A stretch of 64,000 nt of DNA. Origin: Solimonas marina (GTDB lineage: Bacteria > Pseudomonadota > Gammaproteobacteria > Nevskiales > Nevskiaceae). The position numbers and the translations under genes are program-made. Shown here one piece after another: positions 18,239-25,619 of the stretch; within the stretch, counting starts at the first letter, position 1, and each line of letters starts with the position of its first letter. The notes under the pieces were generated by a model. That model saw only the letters and a list, made by a program, of their open reading frames with translations, did no database searches and was not told the origin of the DNA. The stretch is taken from the NCBI RefSeq assembly GCF_012241385.1, contig NZ_JAAVXB010000015.1, forward strand, positions 1 through 64,000. Direction: 5' to 3'.

Positions 18239-18623
18239 GCCAATGCGAAAGATCACATGATCATGATCTTTTCCTGCGTTGCGCAGGAGGAATTTCGGTG
18301 CTTTCAGCCATCGCCGCGACAGCACTCATCGAGATCAGATCGCGCTGAGGCTGCGGCCCCATAAACTGACAACAGTTTCATGTTCCATTTTGGTCACATT
18401 GCACGAAGACGTGCACCAATCCCCAATAAATAGCAGGGAAAAATCGCATGCCGGGCAAGGCTTGGCAGTCCTGATATCGCCCTTATCTCGTTAAATTTCG
18501 TCTCTACGTAAACTGAATGTCAGTTTCTTGTCTGTAGATAAAAATGACAATTTGTCCGAAATTTTAAACATCCAGAAAAAGCGAAGATATTCGTCTACTT
18601 TTTTGAAATTCATGATCGGCGCA
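18239..18623. promoter_or_regulatory. Upstream control region of the TonB receptor unit, with several dyads
   Basis: This stretch is clearly richer in A/T than the surrounding genes and holds no credible gene. Four inverted repeats stand out: AAAGATCA-N8-TGATCTTT (18248-18271), TCCTGCG-TTG-CGCAGGA (18272-18288), AAACTG-ACAA-CAGTTT (18363-18378) and AAACTGA-ATG-TCAGTTT (18510-18526). The last two share half-sites and lie about 125 and 270 bp upstream of the sigma-54 promoter, the normal range for enhancer-binding activator sites. The A/T-rich spacer would suit DNA bending by IHF. Confidence 0.55.
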
Positions 18624-18652
18624 CAAAAAAGGCGGCCGCGTTGCGGCCGCCT
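18624..18652 (-). terminator. Factor-independent terminator after the M20D amidohydrolase
   Basis: The minus strand has GGCGGCCGC AAC GCGGCCGCC followed by TTTTTTGTG, starting about 20 nt after the stop codon at 18671. Confidence 0.94.
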
Positions 18653-18670
18653 TCTTCGGTTTTGCCGCAA

Positions 18671-20311
18671 TCAGCTATCGCTGCCGCCAACCGTATCCGT
18701 ACCGACCTTGCGAAGCGTCGGATAGTGAATGCCGAGCTGCTCCAGATACGTGTCGTACTTCTTCGGGTCGTAGTAATACTTCTCCATGGCCGGACGAAAC
18801 TCTGCCATCGTCGCCTCATTGGAGTGAATGGCAGGCGTATCCTGAGGACGCAGCAAAGGTGTGTACTTGATGTCCTTGGTCTGCACGTTGTCAAAGTAGT
18901 CATGCGCGCTGGCCAACAACTTCGGCTCGGTCATCAGATCGAGCAGGTTCATCGCCTGCACCTTGGCCCCCGCAACGATGCCTTTGTGTGCAATGGGCGT
19001 CGCCATCGCAACCGCGGCCGACCAGTGATGGAAGGTCACGTTCGGGATGTTCGCGGGATAGCTGAGGACGATGGTCGGCACATTCCAGGAAATATCGCCG
19101 ATGTCGTCCGACGGACCACCATAGTTCTGCTCGGGCGGCAGCGGCTGACGCAACGGCATGACGCTGGTGCCGAGACCGGTCTGCGGCAGGTTCAGTTCTT
19201 TCTGCAAACCCTTGGCCAGCGTCTCATCGTCTGCCGACCATTTCGGCATGCCGACGAGCTTGATGTTCTCGTAGGCATCCTCCGCCATCGGCTTGTTGAA
19301 ATACCCGGGCCAGGCGCTACCCAGTACGGTTTCATCCCAGCTCGTATCGGTCATCAACGAGGCGCCCTGCGCCGTTTTGTTGCCGATGTCCCACAGACCT
19401 TTGATGTGCGCGTAATCGGTTTCGCGGAAGTAGTACCAGACGCTGGCCTCCGGCGGCACGACATTCGGCTGGTCGCCGCCGTTGCTGATCACGTAATGCG
19501 TGCGCTGCGACAAGCGCAGATGTTCGCGCCGGAAGTTCATGCCGACGTCCATCAGTTCAACCGCATCGAGGGCACTGCGCCCACGCCATGGCGCCATGGC
19601 ACTATGCGCAGCCTCGCCGTGGAAGTTGTATTTGACCGACACCATGCCGCTCATGCCGGGACTGCCGTAGCTGGTCCCGAAGCCGGTGCCGACGTGCGAA
19701 TAAAGCACGGCATCGACGTTCTTGAAATACCCCGCACGAACGTAGTAGGCCTTGGCGCCAAGCAACTCTTCCGCAACACCCGGCCAGATCTTGATCGTGC
19801 CGTTGATGTGGTGCTTGACCATGAAGTCCTTCACGGTCAGTGCGGCAACGATGTTGACGACCTGGCCGGAGTTGTGTCCTTCGCCATGCCCTGGCGCGCC
19901 AGGAACGATCGGGTCGTGATAGGCAACACCGGGCTTCTGCGATGCCTTCGGGATGCAATCGAGATCGGAACCCAGCGCAATGACCGGACCACCCTCGCCG
20001 TTGCTCCAGGTCGCCATCCATGCAGTCGGGATCCCGGCGATACCTGGCTCGATCGAGAAGCCGTTCTTCTTCAGCAGGCCGGTCAGATACGCCGACGTCT
20101 TGAATTCCTGAAAGCCGAGTTCGGCGTAGCTGAAGATCTCGTCGTTCATCACCTGCGCGAGTTTCGCCTTCTTGTCGATGGCGGCGATGATCTCCTGCTT
20201 CAGTTCAGCGCGATCAGCGTCGCTGAGTTCGCTCGCCTGCGCACGCGCAAGCAACGGCATCGCCAGCATGCAGACGCCGCTGAGCGCGGCAGTGATGGTC
20301 TTGTTCAACAT
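18671..20311 (-). CDS. Periplasmic M20D-family amidohydrolase (AbgB-like) under glycine riboswitch control
   Basis: A 546-residue protein with a signal peptide (MLAMPLLARAQA, cleavage near residue 25). The M20D fold is recognised from SDLDCIP (about 115-121), GAPGHGEGHNSGQ (about 138-150), GVAEELLGAKAYYVRAGYF, LYSHVGTGFG, the SDDIGDISWNVPT block and FHHWSAAVA...HKG. Here the metal site appears intact apart from Glu144 where relatives such as AbgB have Cys in GHGCGHN; Glu can also bind metal. M20D enzymes cleave amide bonds of N-acylated or aromatic amino acids (aminobenzoyl-glutamate, hippurate, indole conjugates). With the glycine switch upstream, release of glycine from N-acylglycines is plausible but inferred. 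The ATG at 20311 has GGGGA 8 nt upstream. Confidence 0.88.
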   Translation of the reverse strand: MLNKTITAALSGVCMLAMPLLARAQASELSDADRAELKQEIIAAIDKKAKLAQVMNDEIFSYAELGFQEFKTSAYLTGLLKKNGFSIEPGIAGIPTAWMATWSNGEGGPVIALGSDLDCIPKASQKPGVAYHDPIVPGAPGHGEGHNSGQVVNIVAALTVKDFMVKHHINGTIKIWPGVAEELLGAKAYYVRAGYFKNVDAVLYSHVGTGFGTSYGSPGMSGMVSVKYNFHGEAAHSAMAPWRGRSALDAVELMDVGMNFRREHLRLSQRTHYVISNGGDQPNVVPPEASVWYYFRETDYAHIKGLWDIGNKTAQGASLMTDTSWDETVLGSAWPGYFNKPMAEDAYENIKLVGMPKWSADDETLAKGLQKELNLPQTGLGTSVMPLRQPLPPEQNYGGPSDDIGDISWNVPTIVLSYPANIPNVTFHHWSAAVAMATPIAHKGIVAGAKVQAMNLLDLMTEPKLLASAHDYFDNVQTKDIKYTPLLRPQDTPAIHSNEATMAEFRPAMEKYYYDPKKYDTYLEQLGIHYPTLRKVGTDTVGGSDS

Positions 20312-20585
20312 TCGATGAATCCCCAGGTGCGGCACCGCGCGACCTCTCCCGTCGTACGACGCTTCAAGACTAAAACGGATTGCACAAAAAGTAAGGAAGC
20401 CGCGAACCTGGGAAAAACGAAGTTTGCGCGCGTCGCAATGAAGCTCTCGCGAGACGCAATCTGTCGGGTCGACACCGACGGACGCAGCCGACCGCCGCGC
20501 GCCGGCGGCAAGCTCGGACTGCATGCATTTCGGTGGAATCCGTGCATCGCCATCCCCAGATCAGCGTTACGAAAAGCGACAAAGA

Positions 20586-20600
20586 ACCCGGCCTCGGGTC
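20586..20600 (-). promoter_or_regulatory. Candidate expression-platform hairpin of glycine riboswitch 4
   Basis: The minus strand reads ACCCGAGGCCGGGT followed by TCTTTGTCGCTTTT just after the aptamer II end. A short stem with a U-rich tail is placed like the hairpins after riboswitches 1 and 3. Evidence is structural only. Confidence 0.45.
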
Positions 20601-20601
20601 G

Positions 20602-20806
20602 TTTGCCGCTCCCGCTGTCCTGGAGCCTGAAAGATTCCGCAGCGCATCCGGCGCCACGTTGCTTCTTCGGCGGACCCACGCTTTGCGCGTGCGTCACTCT
20701 TCAGACGGCAACATCAGCCTCGCAGTACAGGTACCTGAGCGTTTATGGGAGATTGCGCCTTCGGTAGACACCCGCCGTGGCGGTTGCCCTTCTCCTGCGA
20801 AACTGG
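20602..20806 (-). promoter_or_regulatory. Tandem glycine riboswitch 4 (M20D amidohydrolase)
   Basis: Two glycine aptamers on the minus strand. Aptamer I has TTTCGCAGGAGAAGG, CTACCGAAGGCGCAA, AAACGCTCAGGTACC and CTGCGAGG. Aptamer II has GTCTGAAGAGTGA, CCGCCGAAGAAGCAA, then AATCTTTCAGGCTCC and AGGACAGCGGGAGCGG. The aptamer II core deviates from the consensus in two places (GAAGAAGCAA, CTTTCAGG), so glycine binding there may be weakened. It lies about 290 nt upstream of the amidohydrolase start. Confidence 0.92.
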
Positions 20807-20868
20807 ATTTTTTACATCCCCTGCCACGACAAGAGGAATAACCCCCAGTCGAAGCCGCTGAAACTCCC

Positions 20869-20883
20869 GCATTAAGCGTGCCA
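20869..20883 (-). promoter_or_regulatory. Sigma-54 promoter upstream of riboswitch 4
   Basis: The minus strand reads TGGCACGCTTAATGC, GG-N10-GC, about 63 nt before the first aptamer. It lies just 11 bp after the murI stop codon, so any upstream activator sites would have to be inside murI. Confidence 0.8.
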
Positions 20884-20893
20884 GCCGCTTGCG

Positions 20894-21673
20894 CTAACGC
20901 CCCTCTGACATCCGGAACAGTCGCTCAACGACCGGCGTGACCGCGCCGCGCTCACCGCTGGTCCGCCACTCGAACTGACCGCTTTGCGTAGGCGGCGCCA
21001 GCAATGCTTCGCGCTCGAGCACCCGTTGCGTCTGCCGTGCAACCGCCGCGCCGGTGTCGAGTAGACAGACCCCGGGACCGACCAGCTGTGCGATCACCGG
21101 CCGCAGAAATGGATAGTGGGTACATCCCAAAACGAGCGTATCCGCACCACTCTGGAGCAACGGTTCCAGGTATTGCGCGAGCAGGCGGCGCAATTGCGGG
21201 CTGTCCAGCTCGCCACGCTCGACGAATTCGACCAAGCCCGGGCATGGCTGCGTCACGACACGCACGTCGCCCCGATGCTGGGCGTGCAGCCGCAGAAATT
21301 TTTCGCCGGCCAGCGCCGCGCCGGTCGCCAACACCCCGACGACGCCGCTGCGCGTGTGCGCGACCGCCGGCTTGATGGCGGGCTCGATGCCGACGAAGCT
21401 GAGCGGATAGGTCGCGCGCAGGCGCTCGATCGCGGCGATCGTCGCCGTATTGCAGGCGACGACGATCAGCTTGCAGCCGGCCGCCAGCAGTTCATCGGTG
21501 ATCGCCGTCGCGCGCGTCACGAGCTCGTCGGTCGTCCGTGCGCCATACGGGCAATACGCGCTGTCGGCGTAATACAGCAGCGGCTCGTGCGGCAGCAGGC
21601 GGCGGATCTCGCCCAGCACCGACAAGCCGCCGACACCGGAGTCGAAGATGCCGATCGGTGCCGCCTTGCTCAT
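20894..21673 (-). CDS. murI: Glutamate racemase
   Basis: A 259-residue cytoplasmic enzyme making D-glutamate for peptidoglycan. It has the GIFDSGVGGLSVL start, ADSAYCPYG, the first catalytic Cys in VVACNTATIAA (about residue 72), and the second in LVLGCTHYPFL (about 180). The ATG at 21673 overlaps the stop of the upstream alpha/beta hydrolase as ATGA, which fixes the start; longer readings lie inside that gene. It is the last gene of a minus-strand run from 27029 downwards, and the next downstream feature is the riboswitch 4 promoter. Confidence 0.95.
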   Translation of the reverse strand: MSKAAPIGIFDSGVGGLSVLGEIRRLLPHEPLLYYADSAYCPYGARTTDELVTRATAITDELLAAGCKLIVVACNTATIAAIERLRATYPLSFVGIEPAIKPAVAHTRSGVVGVLATGAALAGEKFLRLHAQHRGDVRVVTQPCPGLVEFVERGELDSPQLRRLLAQYLEPLLQSGADTLVLGCTHYPFLRPVIAQLVGPGVCLLDTGAAVARQTQRVLEREALLAPPTQSGQFEWRTSGERGAVTPVVERLFRMSEGR

Positions 21674-22563
21674 TCGCCGAGCAGCGCGTCCGGCATCGGC
21701 GCCGGATCCGGCGAGCAATGCGCGAGCTCGGCCGCCGCCTCGCGACGTTCGCCAGCGCCATGCGCGGCACCCAGCGGCTTATGGGGCGCGCGCAAAAAGC
21801 GCGCGACGACATCATTGAAGATGGCCGGCTTCTCGGCCGGCAGACCATGATGGGCAGCCTTGACGGTGTGCAAGCGGCCGCGCGGGAGCGCATGGGCGAA
21901 CTGCACGCTTTCCTCGTGCGTGTAGTAGTCGTTCTCGGACGCGACGACGAGGACCGGCATGCGCAGCTCACCGAGCCGCTCGAGCACCGACCAGCGGCCC
22001 AATGCCGCCAGCGCCGCCAGATAGCTGTAGCGCGAAGTCCGCATACCCCGCGCGGCGCTGGCCTCGCGCGCCGCAGCCTGCTCATCGCCGGGATACATGC
22101 GGTTCGCGCCGATTCGCGCCAGCCGCGCCGGCCCGAGCAGCCCCATGACCACCCAGCGGTACGCGAACTCGATGTAGTGCCGACGAGTCTGCGGCTGGAA
22201 CAGCGGCATGCTGTTGGCCACCACCAGCTTGCGCACCCGGCCCGGATTATCGAGCGTCAGCTGTTGTGCCACGGCGCCGCCCATCGAGTGACCGACGAGC
22301 AGGAAACGCCGCAGGCCGAGTGCGTCGGCCAGGCCGATCACGTCGCGCGCGAAGCGCTCGATGCTGAACAGGCGGCGCCCGGTGTCGCTGTCGCCAAATC
22401 CGCGCAGATCGGGGGCGATCACACGGTAATGGCGCGCGAAGTACGGGATCTGGTGCTCCCAGTCGAGATAGCTGCCACCGAGACCGTGAACCAGCAGCAA
22501 GGGCGTGCCGGCACCGACCTCGGTGTAGTGCAGCTCGACGTCATCAATCCGGACGGACGGCAT
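21670..22563 (-). CDS. Alpha/beta-fold hydrolase
   Basis: A 297-residue cytoplasmic hydrolase. LLLVHGLGGSYLDW (oxyanion loop, about residues 22-35), APDLRGFGDSD, nucleophile Ser in GHSMGGAVAQ (about 95-104), a late Asp (VVASENDYYT) and the catalytic His in VKAAHHGLPAEKP form the complete triad. It resembles epoxide hydrolase/haloperoxidase-type esterases, and substrate cannot be told. It sits 9 nt downstream of sppA and overlaps murI by 4 bp, so it is part of the same operon. Confidence 0.9.
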   Translation of the reverse strand: MPSVRIDDVELHYTEVGAGTPLLLVHGLGGSYLDWEHQIPYFARHYRVIAPDLRGFGDSDTGRRLFSIERFARDVIGLADALGLRRFLLVGHSMGGAVAQQLTLDNPGRVRKLVVANSMPLFQPQTRRHYIEFAYRWVVMGLLGPARLARIGANRMYPGDEQAAAREASAARGMRTSRYSYLAALAALGRWSVLERLGELRMPVLVVASENDYYTHEESVQFAHALPRGRLHTVKAAHHGLPAEKPAIFNDVVARFLRAPHKPLGAAHGAGERREAAAELAHCSPDPAPMPDALLGE

Positions 22564-22572
22564 GCGGCAGAC

Positions 22573-24444
22573 TCAGTGACGCCGGCTGTCCTGCTCCGGC
22601 GTGCAGAAGCAGCGCGCATACATGCCCTGCGGGTCGTTGAACGACGACAGCATGTGCGTCAGCTCGCTCTGCGCGCTGCTGGCCTGCAGCCAGGCACGCA
22701 CGCCGGACGGCACCCACGCCAGACTGATCTCGCTGGAGAAGCGCGACAGCACTTCGGTAGCGAAGTCACGCTTCGGCGACATCGGCTCGACGTCGTAGTC
22801 CTTGGGGCCCAGACCGGCGAGCTTGGCCGCCGCGTCCTCGGCCTGCGGCAGACCGCCGATCTGGTCGATCAGACCGAGCTGCTTGGCCCGCTCACCGCTC
22901 CAGACGCGGCCACGTGCGATCTCGTTGACCTTTTCGACCGGAATGTCGCGCGCCTTCGACACGCCGCCGATGAAGTCGCGATAGCCCTTGTCGATCTGCG
23001 CCTGCAGAATCTCGCCAACCTCCGGTGACAACGGGCGGTCCATCGCGAACGCCCCGGCCAGCGCCGTCGTGCCGACGCCATCGGTGTGAATGCCCAGCTT
23101 GGCCAGGCCTCGGTCGATGGTCGGAATCATGCCGAAGATGCCGATCGAGCCGGTGATCGTCGTGTCGTGCGCAAAGATCTGATCGGCGTCCATCGACACC
23201 CAGTAGCCGCCGCTGGCAGCCAGCGTCGACATCGACACCACGACCGGCTTGCCGTCGGTCTTCAGGCGATCGACGGCACGTCGAATCTGCTCGGATGCCC
23301 AGACACTGCCGCCCGGCGAATTGACGCGCAGCACGACTGCCGACACATCGTCGTCACGGCGCGCCTGATCAAGCAGATCGGTGATGGTGTCGCCGCCCGC
23401 CTGGCCGACATCGCCCGGCCCGTCGACGATCTCGCCCTGGACGAAGACTACCGCGACGGTGCCCTTGGCCGCGGCCTTGCGCTGCTTCTCAGCTTCACCA
23501 CCGACCGCAGTCAGGTAGTCGAGGTAGTGGATCTGGCGGAAGCTGCCGATATCGTCGTCCATACCGACCTTGGCGCCGATACGCTGGCGGAACTGATCCA
23601 GGGTTTCGACACTGGTCACCAGTCCGCTGGCCTTGGCATAGGCCGCGGCGTCGCCCTGGTAATTCTTCATGCCCTGCACGAAGCCGTTGACGTAGTCGTT
23701 GGTTGCCGTCGGCGCCAGCTTGCGGCCTTCGCCAATACCCTTGCCGTATTCGGTCCACAGATCACCCAACCAGGCGACATTGGCGGCGCGCGCATCCGGC
23801 GACATGTCGTTGCGCGTGTACGGCTCAACCGCCGACTTGTACTCGCCGACGCGGAAGACGTGAACGTCGACGCCAAGCTTGTCGAGCGCGTCCTTGAAGT
23901 AGTTGGTGTAGAGACTGAAGCCCTCGATCGAGACGCTGCCCATCGGGTCCATCACGACCTCGTCGGCCTGCGCCGCGGCGTAATAGAACGACTGATCGTA
24001 GGACGGGCTCCAGGCAATGATCTTCTTGCCGGACTTCTGGAAATCCTTCATCGCCGCGACGATTTCCTCGAGCTGCGGCAAACCGGCCCCGGTCAGGCCG
24101 TCGAGCTTGAGCACCGCGAACGGAATACGCGGGTCATTCTTGGCCAGCTCGAAGGCTTCGACGATGTCATGCACCGACGACTGCGACGGCGGCTGACCGT
24201 TGACGTTCTGCAGGAAGCGCGTACCCGGGTCTTCGTCGACCTGGTCGACCAGCTGACCACTTGGTGCCACCACCAGCGGCTCATTGTTCTCGACGCTGAC
24301 GCCATGGCCACCACGCAGGGCCAGCCAGGTCAGCGCCAGTCCGGCGATGACGACGACGATCACGATCAGCTTCAGAAACCCGCTGACCAGCGCCCACAGC
24401 AGATGAAACAGGCGACCCAGGATGGAACGCGGCTTGTCACTCAT
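22573..24444 (-). CDS. sppA: Signal peptide peptidase SppA, long (67K) form
   Basis: A 623-residue inner-membrane Ser/Lys protease that degrades cleaved signal peptides. It has one N-terminal membrane helix (about residues 17-42) and two tandem SppA domains. The catalytic Lys is in RVGEYKSAVEPY (about residue 205) and the Ser in STLAASGGYWVS (about residue 405), as in E. coli SppA. The C-terminal 25 residues are poorly conserved and end in a Cys-containing tail. It starts 20 nt after the KASIII-like gene stop. Confidence 0.94.
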   Translation of the reverse strand: MSDKPRSILGRLFHLLWALVSGFLKLIVIVVVIAGLALTWLALRGGHGVSVENNEPLVVAPSGQLVDQVDEDPGTRFLQNVNGQPPSQSSVHDIVEAFELAKNDPRIPFAVLKLDGLTGAGLPQLEEIVAAMKDFQKSGKKIIAWSPSYDQSFYYAAAQADEVVMDPMGSVSIEGFSLYTNYFKDALDKLGVDVHVFRVGEYKSAVEPYTRNDMSPDARAANVAWLGDLWTEYGKGIGEGRKLAPTATNDYVNGFVQGMKNYQGDAAAYAKASGLVTSVETLDQFRQRIGAKVGMDDDIGSFRQIHYLDYLTAVGGEAEKQRKAAAKGTVAVVFVQGEIVDGPGDVGQAGGDTITDLLDQARRDDDVSAVVLRVNSPGGSVWASEQIRRAVDRLKTDGKPVVVSMSTLAASGGYWVSMDADQIFAHDTTITGSIGIFGMIPTIDRGLAKLGIHTDGVGTTALAGAFAMDRPLSPEVGEILQAQIDKGYRDFIGGVSKARDIPVEKVNEIARGRVWSGERAKQLGLIDQIGGLPQAEDAAAKLAGLGPKDYDVEPMSPKRDFATEVLSRFSSEISLAWVPSGVRAWLQASSAQSELTHMLSSFNDPQGMYARCFCTPEQDSRRH

Positions 24445-24464
24445 AAATCGTCAGGTCCTTGGCG

Positions 24465-25586
24465 TCAGATACGCTTCATCACGACCGAGCCGGCCGAATA
24501 GCCGGCACCGAAGGCGCAGAGCACGGCGACATCGCCGGTGGCCAGATCGTCGTGATATTTGTGGAATGCAATCACCGAGCCTGCGGAGCTGGTGTTGGCA
24601 TATTCATCGAGAATCACCGGCGCCTCGTCGAGGCCGGGATCACGTCCGAGTACCTTGCGCGCGATCAGCTCGTTCATGCTCAGGTTGGCCTGATGCAGAA
24701 AGAAGCGCCGCACCGCAGTCGGCGCGATGTCCAGCGAGCCGAGGTGCTCGGTCAGCAGCTCGGCGACCATCGGCACCACTTCCTTGAAGACCTTGCGGCC
24801 TTCCTGGCGGAACAGGACGTCGTCCCAGCTGCGCTGCGGGACTTCGCACTCGTTGAGGAAACCGAAGTTGTTGCGGATATTGTTCGAGAACTGCGTCGCC
24901 AGCTTGGTGCCAAGCACCTCGAACTTGTCGTTCGACACCGCGGTGTCGAGTGGCTCGACCAGCACAGCCGTCGCCGCGTCGCCGAAGATGAAGTGGCAAT
25001 CGCGATTACGCCAGTTCAGATGGCCGCTGCACATCTCCGGGTTGACGACCAGCACCGATCGCGCCGTCCCGAGCCGCACCGCATCGACAGCGGCCTGAAT
25101 ACCGAACGCCGCCGACGCGCAGGCCACGTTCATGTCGTAGGCATAGCCCTTGATGCCTAGCGCGTTCTGGATTTCCACCGACAACGCCGGATAGCCGCGC
25201 GGCATGTTCGAGCAGGCGGCAATCACGAAGTCGACGTCGTCCGACGTGCGGCCGGCACGGTCCAGCGCCTGCCGGGCCGCCGCCACGCCCATTTCCGCCA
25301 GCACCGACAGCTCCTCGTTGCCTCTCATCGGAATGCGCGGCCGCATGATCTCGATGTCGAGCACGCCGATCTTGTCGATCACATGGCGCGACTTGATGCC
25401 GGAAGCCTTGACGATGAACTCGCTGCTCGACGGCGCCATCGCTGCCACCGTGCCGGCAGCAATGGCCGCCGCATGGTCGGCGTTGAACCGCTCGACATAG
25501 GCATTGAAGCAGGCCACCAGTTCGTCGTTGGAGATCGACTGGGTCGGCGTGAAGAGACCGCTGCCGGTGATCGCGGCTGTTTTCAT
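24465..25586 (-). CDS. Beta-ketoacyl-ACP synthase III family protein
   Basis: A 373-residue thiolase-fold enzyme. The active-site Cys156 sits in DMNVACASAAFG, His in FFLHQANLSMNE and Asn in DEYANTSSAG, the full Cys-His-Asn triad of FabH-type condensing enzymes. It is longer than FabH (about 320) with an insertion near residues 30-95, as in the FabH-like beta-ketodecanoyl-ACP synthases of pseudomonads and xanthomonads. It may prime fatty acid synthesis from medium-chain acyl-CoA. It is grouped with two hydrolases and sppA, so its role is not settled by context. Confidence 0.88.
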   Translation of the reverse strand: MKTAAITGSGLFTPTQSISNDELVACFNAYVERFNADHAAAIAAGTVAAMAPSSSEFIVKASGIKSRHVIDKIGVLDIEIMRPRIPMRGNEELSVLAEMGVAAARQALDRAGRTSDDVDFVIAACSNMPRGYPALSVEIQNALGIKGYAYDMNVACASAAFGIQAAVDAVRLGTARSVLVVNPEMCSGHLNWRNRDCHFIFGDAATAVLVEPLDTAVSNDKFEVLGTKLATQFSNNIRNNFGFLNECEVPQRSWDDVLFRQEGRKVFKEVVPMVAELLTEHLGSLDIAPTAVRRFFLHQANLSMNELIARKVLGRDPGLDEAPVILDEYANTSSAGSVIAFHKYHDDLATGDVAVLCAFGAGYSAGSVVMKRI

Positions 25587-25619
25587 AATGACGGACTATT
25601 CTGCAAAGAGGCGGCGATT

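Noticed and set aside
10272-20806. Recurring CCTTCGG / CCTGAGAGTTT blocks as direct repeats or a CRISPR-like array
   Set aside because: Spacing, pairing and orientation fit two-aptamer glycine riboswitches on the minus strand, not repeats and spacers.
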